From contig NC_081406.1 of assembly GCF_030272615.1 (NCBI RefSeq), positions 238,936,422 to 239,000,421 on the forward strand: a stretch of DNA of 64,000 nucleotides, in the 5' to 3' direction. This document shows, one piece after another, positions 1 to 12,380 of this stretch. Numbering within the stretch: position 1 is the stretch's first letter; each line of letters begins with the position of its first letter. Source of the DNA: Cryptomeria japonica (taxonomy: Eukaryota > Streptophyta > Pinopsida > Cupressales > Cupressaceae). The position numbers and the translations under genes were made by a program. The notes beneath the pieces were generated by a model. That model had not been told where the DNA came from and ran no database searches. It worked only from the letters and a program-made list of their open reading frames with translations.

Positions 1-2630
1 ACTCCATTATTGACAAGCTTACTGCTTTTGAATTAAATGGTTATGATGATAGTATTCAGAAATATGAATCAACATTTAGAGCTTCTATTTCTAACTCATC
101 TATGAGAAAAAGTAGAGATGTTAGTCATTGTCATGAATCTAGATCCACCAAAGAAATTGATGATGAAAATAGTTTGGTTGAGGTTGAAGCATTGTTGGCC
201 AAGTGATTGCCCAGAGGTACCGGTAAATACAGAGGTAAATTACCTTTGAAATGTTTTGAATGCAACAAGATTGGACACATAGCCGCTAAATGTCCTAATG
301 GTGATAATGAGAACAAGCGAGAGAAATTCAAGAAGTACAAGGGAAAAGGAAAAAGAGATTTTCTTATTGCTATTGATGGTGGTATCACTGATGAGGAATC
401 TGAAGGTGATGCTAATGAAGACATTGTCTTTGTAGCCATTAAAGAGGAGACATCTGATAAGAAAGCTTTAGTTTCTCGCATGGATAATTATGATTATTGA
501 ATCATAGATAGTGGTTTCTCACATCACATGACCGGTGACTGGAGCAAATTTCTTTCTTTGAAGTAATTTGATGGCGGAGTTGTAAGATTTGGTAATGCCT
601 CACCCTGCATGGTTAAAGGTAAAGGAACTAATTTTCTTAATAGGAAGAGCAGTGCAGATGATGTCTACTGGGTTGAAGGTCTAAAACAAAATCTTTTCAG
701 TGTTGCTCAACTCAATGACAGAGGATACCCATTGGAGTTTAAGAATGGTATGTGCCAAATCTATGGGAGAAAAGGTGAACTGATTGCAACCAGCAAGCAG
801 ACTAAAGGTAACTTGTTTCACTTGAATCCTAAAGTCAGCAACTACTTAATTGCTAAAATGGATGATTGTTGGCTTTGGCATAGGAGATTTGGTCATTTGA
901 ATTTTGATAACATTGTTAAAGTGAGTAAGTCCAAGGCAGTGAGAGGTTTGCCACAATTGGACAAACCCGTTAATGCTCTATATAAGGAATGTCAATTGGG
1001 AAAAATGACATCCTCAAATTTCAAGAGCAAGTCTTTTTCAGTGGAGCATCTGTTAGATTTGGTTCATATAGACCTATGTGGACCAATTAGGACTAAAAGT
1101 ATTCAAGGTGATAGATATTTTATGATTTTCATTGATGATTGCTCAAGGATGATGTGGGTCACATTCTTGAAAGATAAAATAGAGGCATTTGGTAAATTCA
1201 AAGCATTCAGGGCCTTAGCTAAAAAAGAGATTGGTAAGAAGATAAAGGGTCTGAGGACTGATTGAGGTAGTGAATTTACTTCTAAGGAATTCACTAGATA
1301 TTGTGAAGAGAATGGTATCAAACGACAACTTTCTGCACCGAGGACACCAAAACATAATGGTATTGCAGAGAGAAACAATTGATCAGTTGTTGAAGCTACT
1401 AGGATGATGTTGATACAAGGAGGTGTAGCGAAAACCTTTTGGAGAGAAGCTGTCGGCATAACTGTCTACACAATGAAAAAGATTTGGGTAAAAAGAGGTA
1501 AGGATAAGACTCCTTATGAATACCTGGTATGGTAGATCACCTAATGTTGGTTATTTCAAGATATTTGGTAGTAAATGTTTTATTAAGAGAGGTGACTATA
1601 TTAGCAAGTTTGAGGCTAAAAGTGATGAAGCTATATTTTTTGGTTATTCCACTAAAAGAAAGCCTACAAATGCTACAACAACCGGACACAGAGAATCATT
1701 GAGAGTGTTGATGTTTGAGTGGATTAGTATCCTGAAGTCTCAGAGGAAACCAGTATGGAGAAAAAGGATGAAGATCCTTGCATTTTGTTTTTGGAACCAG
1801 AACATGTGAAACCTGAAATCGGTAAAGCAAATACTGATGTACCAGTTCAACCGAAATAGGTAGACTCAGAAGAAGAGGATGATAATGAAGAAGATGAACC
1901 TGAAGAAAATGATCATGTTACTCCAAGGTATGTGAGACTCAATAACAATCTTGATCAGATTATTGGAGATAAGGATGTTGGAGTACTAACCAGAAGAAGA
2001 ATTAGAGAGAATTCTTGCATGATCTCCACTATTGAGCCTAAAAATGCTAAGGAAGCATTTGGAGATGATCATTGGGTCAAAGCTATGGAGGAGGAGCTTG
2101 ATCAAATTGAGAAGAACAATGAATGGACTCTAGTACCTCGACTGGTGAATAAAAATGTAATAGGTACTAAGTGGGTTTTCAAGAACAAGCTGAATGCAAA
2201 TGGTGTAGTAGTATGAAACAAAGCTATATTGGTTTGCAAAGGTTATTCATAAGAAGAAGGAGAAGATTATGGTGAGACTTTTGCACCAATTGCTAGAATG
2301 AAAAGTGTCATAACTTTACTGGCTTTTGCAGCTCATAAGGGATTCAAAGTATATTAGATGGATGTGAAATCTGCATTTTTGAATGGAATACTAGAAGAAG
2401 AGGTATACATTGAGCAACTCGATGGTTATGCTTTAACTGATAAAAAGGAAAAGGTATTTAAGTTGCACAAGGCACTATATGGATTAAAGAAAGCAATAAG
2501 GGCATGGTATGAAAGGCTTCATTCACACCCGATGAAGATAGGTTTTCAGAGAACCAGTGAAGATGGCAACATATATCTCAAATCTGAAGGAGATAAGATA
2601 CTGGTTAGTGAAGTGTTTGTGGCTGATATC
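1..2630 (+). pseudogene. Copia gag-pol, Gag end to RT (left piece)
   Basis: Translated in pieces. CCHC knuckle CFECNKIGHIAAKC near 250-295; protease around 505-545 (IIDSGFSHHMTGD, with the usual preceding Trp now TGA); GAG-pre-integrase 850-1010 (WHRRFGHLNFD); integrase core 1060-1400 with HIDLCGP, RTD-stop-GSEF and HNGIAERNN carrying the DDE residues; RT from about 2040 (EALDQ-type start, TKWVFKNK, MDVKSAFLNG at 2358). At the RT active site the protein reads VFVADI where the family has VDD, so one catalytic Asp is Ala. In-frame stops: TGA at 1263-1265 and 1380-1382 (Arg expected), TAG at 2355-2357 (Gln expected) and others; a frameshift lies near 1530. Not functional. Confidence 0.9.
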
Positions 2631-3631
2631 TGTATACACCTAAAAATGGTCTGAAGATAATTAATTGAATAAGCAATTATTTAATTAATCTCCTTCCCCA
2701 ATTTAATTGAATTCATCAACAATTTGATTAAAACCCCTCTTTTTCATCTACTTATTAATAAATCTAAGGATTTATTTAATAGATTCATTTCAATAGTCCC
2801 CTTTGATTAATTAATTAAAATTAATTAATTCTTCCCCCATCAAAATCATTCTTCTAATCTCCTAATTAATTAAAACAAATCAATTATGAGTTGTTGAAAT
2901 TAATTATCCTTTTCCTATTATTTTAATTTCTAAATTCAAATTCTCCTAACCTAACCCATTCCATCTAACCCCATGTCCCCTTTCCTTGAACACTTTTCCC
3001 TCTCATGAGAAAAACTTTGTGACACTTGTCACTAAGTGTTCCCTTTCATCCAACCTCTTCTAGAAGCCTCTTGACACTTGTCACCATAGAGATGATAAAT
3101 GTTCCCTTTAATCCAACCCCTTTGCCAACCTCCAATTTAACCATTGATATCTTCAAATCAATCTTGACTGTTGATTCCCACCACCTCATCCCTGGCCTTG
3201 GAAAATACTATAAATAGACCCCATTTTGGAGAAATAATCATCCCATCTCATTCTCATCTTATGCCTTGTTAATATAGGTATCTAGCTTCTAGTTTATTAT
3301 TCTTAGCATTGTTATCATGTTCAATTTTAGCTTAATTGCGTCTTCAATCTAGCTTATTTTCTAGAATAATCATGAAATCATGTAGCTTAAATCATTATCT
3401 CATCTAGATCATGCATCTTCATCATTTAAATCCTCCATCTAAGTGTAGTCAAGTCACTGGAATTTGCATAACAAGATCTGAGAGCAAAATTCATACTCGC
3501 ATTTACTAGGAGGCGATAGATCGCTTAGTTATGGTTTTGTATTTCTTTGATTTAAATTCATTAACCATGCTTGTAATGATCTATTGAGTATTTTGCATTT
3601 GCAAGTACAGGTACACTTCACAGGCATGACA
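2631..3631 (+). repeat. Solo LTR (1001 bp) with TSD ATATC
   Basis: Begins TGTATACACCTAAAAATGG and ends GGCATGACA, so it has the TG...CA termini of an LTR. The 5 bases before it (2626-2630) and after it (3632-3636) are both ATATC. Deleting the LTR plus one ATATC restores the copia RT frame (VADI-IF-stop-GNDDM). It holds no coding region. Near its start are several A/T palindromes built on taattaatt; a TATA box is at 3209. Start, palindromes and TATA resemble the minus-strand LTR at 57611-58393 (TGTAGACACC...), so the two probably belong to related Ty3/gypsy families. A solo LTR is the usual product of LTR-LTR recombination. Confidence 0.92.
3209..3216 (+). promoter_or_regulatory. TATA box of the solo LTR
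   Basis: TATAAATA followed by gacccc, about 580 bases into the LTR and 420 before its end, as expected for an LTR promoter at the U3/R border. It fixes the LTR's orientation as plus. Confidence 0.6.
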
Positions 3632-3636
3632 ATATC

Positions 3637-4575
3637 ATATTTTGAGGAAATGATGACATGAGCAATGACTTTGCAAATGAAATGAAAAGTGAGTTTGAAA
3701 TGTCTCTAGTGGGAGAGATAAAAATTTTCATAGGTTTGCAAATACAACAAATGAAGAGTGGCATTTTCATTACACAGTATAAGTATGTGAAAGAGTTGTT
3801 AAAAACATTTGGTATGAGTGACTATAAACAAGTTGGGACACTAATGGTTATGGGTTGTAAGTTGTCTAAGGAAGATGATGCCACATCCGTTGATGAAAAA
3901 GAGTACAGGTCAATGATTGGTAAATTGCACTATGTTGTTCACAACAAATCAGATATAGCTCATGGAGTTGGTCTAGTTGCTATATTTCAGAAGAATCCTA
4001 AGGAAACACATTTGATAACAACCAAGATGATATTCAAATATTTGAAAGGTACTATTAACTATGGATTATGGTATCCATATGAAGGAATATTTGACTTGAA
4101 GGTGTACACAAATGGGAATTGGGAAGGTAACGTTGATGACCAAAAAAGCATAACCAATGGAGCATTCTTTCTAGGAGGAAGACTTATTTCATGGAGTAGT
4201 AAGAAGAAGAGTTGTATTTCACAGTCTACTGTTGAAGCTGAGTACGTTGCTACTTATATGAATTGTACCTAGGCTATCTAGATGAGACACATTTTGGAGG
4301 GTTTCAAGATTAAGTTTACAGAACCTATAAAGATCTTATGTGACAATACCAGTACCATAAATATTTCAAAGAAGCCTATCTTGCATGCATGAACCATGCA
4401 TATTGAATTGAAGTATCATTTCTTGAGGGAAAAAGTGCAGAGTAAATATGTGATCTTAGAGCATGTTTCTACCAAGGAGCAACTTGCAGATATCTTAACT
4501 AAACCTCTCCCTAAGACTACTTTTGAGTATCTTAGAAGTCAGCAAGGGGTTGTACCCCTTCATGAGGTCAATTAA
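3637..4575 (+). pseudogene. Copia gag-pol, RT end and RNase H (right piece)
   Basis: Continues the RT of the left piece after the solo LTR: MSNDFANEMKSEFEMS, then IGLQIQQMKSGIFITQ and RSMIGKLHYV, all typical of copia RT C-termini. RNase H follows (VYTNGNWEG, LISWSSKKKSCISQSTVEAEY) and the frame ends with the family's C-terminal motif (ADILTKPLPKTTFEYLR) at a TAA at 4573-4575. Stops inside: TGA near 3645 (Gly expected), TAG at 4270-4272 and 4279-4281 (Gln expected in TQAIQMRH), and TGA near 4391 (Arg expected in LHARTKH). Confidence 0.9.
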
Positions 4576-4858
4576 GAATGATGCAGATTGGATCAGTGTT
4601 GGAGCTACTTAAATTTTTTGTAGGAGGATTGGTGTAGGAGTGGAGTTATTCCATAGGGGGAGCATCAAGTTGTTGATGTTGATCAGTGAGTTTGACATTG
4701 CATGTTTTAATTTCAGTTTGACATTGTTGTCAAAGGGGGAGAAGAACTATGCGATTTTTGGAGGTGAAGAATTGTAATGTAAACCAGGATTCCTATTCAC
4801 AATCAAAACAATCAATGGTATTGATATTTGTATTGCCATCAATGCCAAAGGGGGAGAT
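4576..4858 (+). other. Copia 3' untranslated region with polypurine tracts
   Basis: No coding signal. It holds two near-identical purine tracts, caaagggggagaa near 4733 and caaagggggagat at 4846-4858; the second lies directly against the LTR start and is the likely plus-strand primer. The same tract and context recur at 28747-28758. Confidence 0.8.
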
Positions 4859-6273
4859 TGTTGGCATTTGCATGAAGATTGCATTAATGATTTGCTATGT
4901 TGTCATTGATGTCAATAAACTAGTAATGTTATTGATATAATATTGTTTTGTAACTGGTAGGAAGAGCTAAGTGAAAAGAACTATAACAAGTAGGTAAGTT
5001 TTTGGAGTGAACCGATATTGCAAAGAATTGGAGAGTTGAATCGGTAAACCATACCTGTTGTTTTGATAAACCCTCACTGATTAAGTCTGGTGAATTGGTT
5101 ATATTGGGTTATGATCTAATGATGAGTGGTAATGATTATGACATGTATGCATATTGTATGAGGAGAGTTTTTGGCGCATTGAGTTAATATTTTTTTTTAT
5201 CTTGGGAATGAGCAAGTATATTGCATGTAATGCAAAATGTGTGATGAGTTATTGAGTTCGATGAAGTAGTGATCAAGGAGTGGTCAAGGCTTTCTTGAAT
5301 GATGTGCAGAGATTGTTATGTAATCCAATGGTCATACCTGAACTGACTTATTTGTAATCTCTATGAGAGAATTAGATTTTTGTTGTGTTACTGACCTAAT
5401 TGGTTTGTTTATAAGGTTGATGAGTTATTTTTGTTTACTGGAGTTGGCAAATTTGAATTGAGTGTGAGGTTGTCGAACTAGATGATGTATTTGTAGTTTG
5501 TGTAAAAGTAGATAAGAGCATGGAAAGGATCTGAACAAGCAAGTGAAGTGATATTTTAACAAATCAACAAACCCCTGTTGTTTTCTAACAATTACAGTAG
5601 TAAAATCCCCTAACCGGGTAAGCTCTAACAAGCTTTGTGTTATTCAAATCCTCTAACCAGGTGATCCATTAGCTTTGATTCTAAATCCTTTACAATAGTT
5701 ACTCCTCATAGTGTATTGCTTTTAACAAGGCATTATAGTCAATCCCTTAACCGGGTGGTCCCTAACAGGATATGTTCTTAGCATAACTTTTTGTAAAATC
5801 TTTAACAGGCTTGGGTCCTAAAAGGGTGAACTTTAGAAGAGTTCAGATAGTTATCTTGTGAGTCTCATCTCACCGTGGTTTTTCCCATTTGCGTTTCCAC
5901 GTCAAAAATATTGTTTCAAGTGGTGAATGTTTTTATGGTTATGTTTCTATTAATGAATTGCTTAACTACTTAAATCACTTTGATAAGTTATGTTAATCAG
6001 TAACAATCTAAAATAAGGTTTTACTTATGTCAAGTAAAAGTATTTGGATGATTGCGAGTTTTAAGTTATTTACTATTAACTGTTGTAATAATCAACTGGT
6101 TTATCTTGACAATTTTATTGCATTTAAGTTCAGTGGTTTAACTTGTCAGTTTCAAGTTTACTTGAGAGGCTATTTCCGAGTAAGGTAAAAGTTTATCAGT
6201 TTTTCTATCTACTAATTCACCCCCCTCTCAGTAGTTGACTAGATCCTTATTCTTTTATCATACCATCACAACA
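4859..6273 (+). repeat. 3' LTR of copia element A (about 1415 bp)
   Basis: Starts TGTTGGCATTTGC directly after the polypurine tract and ends ...CACAACA where a foreign minus-strand RNase H frame begins. It has a TATAAGG box at 5410, several copies of a taaccgggt / taacaagg motif (5590-5830), and near the end the gtggtttttccc...gtttccacgt and cacccccctctcag motifs that also occur in the LTR at 28759-30293. The end could be 3 bases earlier. Confidence 0.85.
5410..5415 (+). promoter_or_regulatory. TATA box of copia A LTR
   Basis: TATAAG in a tttgtttataaggttg context, at the position equivalent to TATAAATA in the sister LTR at 29587. Confidence 0.45.
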
Positions 6274-8305
6274 TGAAGATACTGCAATATATTCTAGTTT
6301 AGATGTAGACAAAGAGATAGAATCCTTCTTCTTACTTACCCAACAACTAACCAAGAGTCAAAAAAGAATGCTCTAACACTTGTAGTTTTCATGTCATCAA
6401 CACTTCCAGCCCAATATACATCAATATAAGTTGTCAGAGTGAAATATGAACTTTTAGGGTACCACAACCAAAGGCCTATATTCGTTTTAGATATCTGAAA
6501 ATTATTTTCATTGCCACAACATGTGATTCTTTCAGTTCATGTTGAAATCTAGCTGCCTAATAGATTGCATACATGATATCTGATTTGGTAGTAGTCAAAT
6601 ATAATAGTCCTCCAATCATTGATCTATACTTACTTGCATCTACTTTAGGTGACTTATCATCTTTTATCAATTTGCAGCTGGTGGTCATAGGTGTACACAC
6701 CAGTTTGGAGTTCTCTAACCCATACTTCTTCAACAAATCCTTAATGTATTTAGACTGAGAAATGAAAATTCATTTATCATTCTAATTTACCTGCAAGCCA
6801 AGAAATAAATTTAACTCACCAATCATAAACATATCAAATTCCTTCTACATTTCATTAGCAATTTTTTTGCACATACCTTCGTTTCCTCCAAATATTATAT
6901 CATCAACATACACTACAACAATTAAGATTTTACCTGAATCAAATTTGAAATATAAATTTCTATCAGTCAAACCCCTCTAAAATCCTTGATCAATTAAATA
7001 CTTATCTAGCCTTCCATACAAAGCTCTAGGTGCTTGTTTCAATCCATACATGGTCTTCTTCAAATTTCAAACAATGTTTAGATTATCTTTTAACTTTAAT
7101 CCTTCTGGTTGTTCAATGTAAACTTCTTTCAATTCTCCATTCAATAATGTTGATTTCACATTCGTCTGATAGAATTTTAAATTTTTAAAAGCTGCAAAAG
7201 CTAAAAACATTATGATTGCCTCCATCCAAGCAACTGGGACATATGTCTCCTCAAAATCAATACCTTCAATCTGAGTATAACCCTTGCAAAACAACCTTGG
7301 TTTTTTTCTCACAACCTTTCCATCTTCATCTGGCTTGTTCCAGAATACCCACTTAGTTACAATCACATTCTTATCTATCGATCTATTAACTAATTCTCAT
7401 GTTTGATTCTTCTCAATCCAACCCAACTCTTCTTTCACTGCTTTCATCCAATTTTGATCTTTGCAAGCTTCTTCTACTGATTTTGGTTTAATATCTGAAA
7501 GTAAACATAACAAGACTTGTTCTTGAGTTTATTTTCTTCTTGTGATGATACCTTTGTTCTTATCTCCAATAATTGGATGCATTGAGTGATTCTTTTGAAC
7601 ATATCTTGGTGTCTTTGAACAATTTTATTTAGCCTTTTGTTGTAATACCAGTATGCCTTGCTCCTTGTAGAGTATTCTAGGAAAATGCCTTTATCAACTC
7701 TACTGTCATATTTTCCAAGATTATCCTCATCTCTCCAGATGTAGTACTTGCTTCCAAATACCTTGAAATACTTCACTATCAAATTTCTACCATGCCATAG
7801 CTCATAAGATGTCTTTCCATGTCTTTTCTGGTATAAAATTTTGTTAAGAGTGTAGACTACAGTATGAATTGTTTCTCTCCAATAGACTTCTAGGAGTTCT
7901 TCTCCTTCGATCATTGTCTTGGCTGCCTCTTTAATTGTTTGATTCATCCTTTCCACTACACCATTTTGTTGAGGTGTTCTCAGGACAAACAACTATTTTC
8001 TAATGCCACGTTTCTTACAAAATTTGTTAAACTCATCATAAGTAAATTCTCTTCCTCTATCAAACCTCAAGCACTTAATCTTTCTATCAACTTCATTTTC
8101 AACTTTAGCCTTGAATATTTTGAATTTATCTAACGCTTTTGACTTCTCTCTTAAGAATGCAACCCATGACATTCTAGAGTAATCATCAATCAATAACATG
8201 AAATGCCTCTCACCTTGTTTACTCCTTATTCTGGTCGAACCGCATAGGTATGTATGCACTTATTCCAAAAATCTGGTGGACGAACGATCTTTTCCTTTGT
8301 ATGTT
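6274..8305 (-). pseudogene. Ty1/copia pol fragment: integrase, RT, RNase H
   Basis: Read on minus from 8305. Integrase core at 8259-7993 (STRIRSKQGERHFM, then DRGREF) and 7992-7474 (TPQQNGVVERMNQT carries the catalytic Glu; WHGRN...FKVFGSKYY is the C-terminal part). RT from 7366 (TKWVFWNKPDEDGKVV) with an intact VYVDD box near 6930, then GLQVN and RSMIGGLLYL. RNase H runs to SISLSTSKLEYIAVSSC at 6274, where element A cuts it. The 5' end stops inside integrase at the Tat-like junction near 8306. A TAG separates 7992 and 7993 in RK-stop-LFVLRTPQ (Gln expected). Gag, protease and both LTRs are missing here. Confidence 0.88.
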
Positions 8306-9629
8306 CTAATAGGACCTAAAATTATGTCTTGCAAAATTTCAGTCATTCTGGTATCATTATGCCCTCTGTCAAGTTTTCATGGTTTAGGGCTTTAGGGGTT
8401 GTGACTTTTTGGTTAAGTCTTGGTATTAAAGAAAATCTTCAAGCTTCTTTATATTTTTTTGTTACCTTTTTCTCACTTAAGGCTAAGGGTTCTTTTCTGT
8501 GGGAAGGGCCATTTTATTCCTTAAGTGATAAATCGTGTTAGATTGGTCTAAAAAGTGGTCTTCCTAAAGTTGTGTGTGAAAATTTCCCTATAGTCACTCT
8601 TTTAATATTTATGCTTGTGCCCACTTTTTTTTTTCTAAGTCTAAAATCCTAAGTATTTTGACTGGTTGATAAAAGTATAACAGATCTGACGGTCTATGCT
8701 TCCCCGTGGTTGAAAGTGCGAGGGTGATAAAGACCGTGACATCATGAGATGATTCCACATGTCTTCAATGGAAAAGGGGTAGGATGGCGATGTAACCTGT
8801 CGAAGTCTTGTGTTACCGATTCTCAGGCAGTAAAAATTGGTCTACTAATAGTCCTATCAATTGGCATGTGTTCAAGATGAACGATGATGTTATGTCCTGA
8901 GATAAAAGGTACCCGACTTTTAATTCTGAAAGGGTTAACAGGTACTATGCATAGCAATAAAATGTGAATAGATCTGATGACCCATGTACACTGAGATGGA
9001 AGTTGCAAGGAAGTTACAGATCATGACATCATGAGATGATGTCACGTGTCCAAGGCGAGCCAAGAAAAGCTGATGGTGTAGTCACTAAAGGTGGTGAAGC
9101 AGGGCGATGAGTTAGATGTGCCATGTCATGCCAAGGGTGGACCCGCTTGCCACATTGGACAATAATTGTCAGATTGAAAGGTTTGGTCCATAAGATTTGC
9201 CAAGTTAAGAGTCGTTGTTTCACTCGTGTGAGTAGTAATGGCTGATGAGACATTTGTGTTCTTTTTCAGGTAGTAATTAAAGATTTTTAAAAGTTCTTCT
9301 TCATTCGTAAAAGATTTCCTAGAAATCCAAAAGATATTCCTATTGCCGAGAAAGGTTGAAACGACTCTTTGAAAAACAAAATTGCCATCTCTCTGGTGAA
9401 ATCAGAATAGTAAGTTTATCTGAGCTCCTTCATCTATTTTTTAAATAAATTGATGTTATAAATTATGCATGAAGTTGTAAGAAAAGAATTTCAATTTGTT
9501 CTAGGGTTAGGATCTAGACAAAGAGGAGTGAAATTTGTTTGAATTACTATTGTAATATAAAACCTCGTGTTAGCCCTAGTTTTTTCTTCCTCAATCTAAA
9601 GTTATAGTGTAAAATCGTAGTTTCAAAAG
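8306..9629 (+). other. Tat-like non-coding region upstream of extra ORF (copy 1)
   Basis: No coding signal. It aligns by eye along its length with 35582-36953 (shared gacctaaaattatgtcttgc start; ggtgataaagac, tgtcacaagg-type blocks; gttctagggtt near the ORF). Similarity begins at TAATAGGACC here and TGATAAGACC there. It probably carries the promoter and 5' UTR of the extra ORF: atataaaacc lies about 70 bases before the ATG. Confidence 0.65.
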
Positions 9630-11116
9630 ATGGCTCCCTCATGAAAACATTCAGGACAAATGGATTATATGAAAAGAAATCTATATGATGACTTCTTGGA
9701 TCAATTGAATCCCTCAACAAATGATAGACAACATGGGCATAGATTTGTGAGTGGAAAAACCCTAGGAGAAGGGTTAACTGACAAAGCATTCCACTTGGCG
9801 GATGCTAGTATACTGATGACTGGACTAGAAATGTTTAAAGTATGGTATTGACAACGAAACTTATATTCCCCATTATCCGGTCCCTGGTAGTATGATTTGG
9901 GTACTTTGGTAGTGTCGGGTGTCTTCATGGACATTGACCCACTCAAAATTGTCACAAACAAATATGACTCTCTCTCAAGGATTATTAGGGGAATGAAGGA
10001 GAAATTTTATTGACTATTAGAATGAAAGAGTTCCAGGAGGTTTTTGACCTGTATGAACCATCTGTGAACCTGGTGCAGATAGAGTTGAATGAGCAAAAGT
10101 CATATTACTACAAGATGAGGGAATTCATTAGAAACCATTTCCTTCCAATGCATTTGGTCAGAGCAGGGAATACAACATACCATATCGGCCCTAGCTCAGA
10201 GGAGCCATTCCCAATTGATGATTTTGCTCCCTACTTTCAAATTACTTTTTTCTCTTTATGTTAGATATTGGGTTTTAATCTAATTACAATGATGCCACTT
10301 GATTTTATGTACATGGCTATGCAAATACAACATCTAGATAATACAATGGTTTTCGACTTTGCCTCTTACCTTGAAGAAAAGATTCATGAGGAGTTACTTG
10401 ATATTAAGAATGAAGTAGTTGGTGCTAAATTCTTCTGGTATTCCTTACTCATGTATATGTTCCTATTCAAGAATGCAAATTACTTTGAGGGTACCATGAA
10501 CCTCAAAAGGACAATTGATAACCAAGAGATTCCAATGCAGCTTTGGAGCACATATATGTCTTGGGATAGAGAGGAGGCCAACTTTTTAAGATTTGATAAT
10601 AGTTTTGCTTCTAGGTTGAGACAAAAGTTGATAGTAAATCTGTCAAGGATTCCCAAAGAATTACATGATTTTGTAAGACCCAAAGAAAGATTACCACTTT
10701 TTAGGATTGAGCACAATTTGGGGGATTTTATCCCTTATCCTATAAGTACTATTATCAGAATCTATGGTTTCCCCAGACAGCCACATGTACTGCCTTTCAA
10801 CGTTCCTTTGAGAATGGGTTTCACCTAAGTAATGTGGCAAATAGGATGCATTCAAGACAAGGATTTAAAAGGAAGGAGTAAAGGAACAATTTTCCCATAT
10901 TACTTTATTATCCCTTATTTTATAATTATGAAGAGAGGATATGGACATTTTGATAAATTCTTTGCTCCATATCATTTGGGGGTGAGTATAGCTAGACATA
11001 GTGATATTGAGGGGTTCTACAACACTTTCAAATCAAGAATAAAAGGAAACATGTTTCCCCACAAGTATAAATTTCCTGAGGATATAATCAGAAATGAATT
11101 TGATTCCATGATTCAG
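9630..11116 (+). pseudogene. Extra ORF of Tat-like element, copy 1, N-terminal part
   Basis: Starts ATG at 9630 (MAPS-stop-KHSGQMDYMK) and continues after the inserted chromovirus at 18969. I do not recognise the protein. It is rich in aromatic and charged residues (LYDDFLDQLNPSTNDRQ, FIRNHFLPMHLVRAGNTTYH, MPLDFMYMAMQIQHLD, FNVPLRMGF, FPEDIIRNEFDSMIQ), with no zinc knuckle or protease motif, so it is not an ordinary Gag. Compared with copy 2 at 36954: stop TGA at 9642-9644 is CGA in copy 2, TAG at 10262-10264 is CAG in copy 2, and TAA near 10827 is GAA. A frameshift lies near 10000. Joined with its second part it would be about 1,200 residues. Confidence 0.75.
11112..11116. repeat. TSD TTCAG, left copy (chromovirus)
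   Basis: TTCAG before the element and again at 18964-18968 after it. The uninterrupted paralogue reads atgattcaagaatggagg at about 38430, confirming a single site there. Confidence 0.92.
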
Positions 11117-12299
11117 TGATGGGAATGGGTATGGGATAGACTAGCCTAGTCTACGCTCCTTGATCCTCTCCTTGGATCACCAGGTGTTCCAACCACACCC
11201 TTGGGTCTCTAGGACTTCCCTTATTTGAGTAATCCCCTGACCTTTCCCAATCCACCCACCAACAATGTGTGTTTCTTCTCCAAAGGTCTCGCCTACTCAC
11301 AAGCTCCAAATTAACCCTTACATAGGCTAATAAGGGTCTAGCTCCTCCTTCACCTTCTTAGGTCCTAGCAAGGATAGGATAGGTTTTAGACTTGGTTTAC
11401 CATCCATTCAAGTTCCCCCAAGAGGTCTTAACCTTCCATTTCCTTACCGATCTCACTATTTTTTCTTTTTCCTACAAAATAGGGCTACAAGGAATGTGCC
11501 CAATTAGGCCTCTATTTCGGACTTTTAGGGCTCCCTCTTGCAAATGATGAAAAAACTTGTGAATCTTCCCAAAAGGACTGCTAATAATTTGGCAAGGGCT
11601 CAAATATTTTCCTAGTTTTGGGTCTCCAAGTGTCCGTACACTGCCCTGGGTGAATTTTGGGGTTTTTAAGGGTTTTTACAAGGGTTTTAAGGCCTGCTTG
11701 GGTCTCAGTGATGGTTTATTGTCTTTGCCACCTCATCTAGATTGGTGGATCTCCTCCTTCTCACAAATGGTGCTTCACACATCCCTCTTCATCTCCTCCA
11801 AAGGGTGCCTCCCTCCTTGTCCTACCTTGCTCTCTTGGACCTCTGCACTTTAACCCTTCCTAGCCGGGCACAGTCTAGTCTCGCCTAGGAGTGGGTCTTT
11901 GAAAGACTTTCCTACATCTTCAAGGGCCCTAATTGCTTTGGAATATTGTACAAGGTTGTCACTCCTATTCCCCATGGTTTCATGGTGTCTCCACAATGGC
12001 GATAGGAGTTATCATTCCACTACACAAAATCGTCCTAAACTAGACAGAGACTGAGTACTTCACAAAATAATTACGAACACACCAAAAACATGCACAAAAA
12101 CCTACCCTAAGTGCTCAAAATGAGAGTACAAACATAATGCAAGATTCAAAACACCATTAAATTTATAAAACAATCCATTATCAACTTGTTAATGCTTCAT
12201 TTGTGCCGATTGGCAACAAAACACAGTCACAGTCAAGGTTTCTTTTCTCTTGGTCGTACAGTCTGACATCCAACCCCTCATTTTTTGGGTTTGCAACAA

Positions 12300-12308
12300 C
12301 TTATATAG
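12300..12308 (-). promoter_or_regulatory. TATA box in chromovirus LTR
   Basis: CTATATAAG on minus. In the 5' LTR, where it would drive transcription, the equivalent (18554-18560) reads CTATAAG, two bases shorter. Confidence 0.55.
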
Positions 12309-12380
12309 TGTCTTTGCCTCGGTTGGTGTGCCACAGTTATGGTTCCTAATTCCAAACTAAGGTTATAACCTATTTGGTGG

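Larger units (their letters stand above)
1..6273 (+). mobile_element. Ty1/copia LTR retrotransposon, 3' part (element A)
   Basis: Order on plus: end of Gag with a zinc knuckle, protease, GAG-pre-integrase, integrase, RT, RNase H, a purine-rich 3' tract and a 3' LTR. This is the Ty1/copia order (integrase before RT). The 5' LTR and most of Gag lie left of the window. A solo LTR splits it at 2631-3631. Its right end abuts the RNase H frame of a minus-strand copia fragment at 6274, so A appears to have inserted into that older element. Confidence 0.9.

Noticed and set aside
11650-11853. Plus ORF in the chromovirus LTR, repeated at 17904-18143
   Set aside because: Lies inside both LTRs, duplicated with them, opposite to the element's strand, and the two copies have different lengths and stops.
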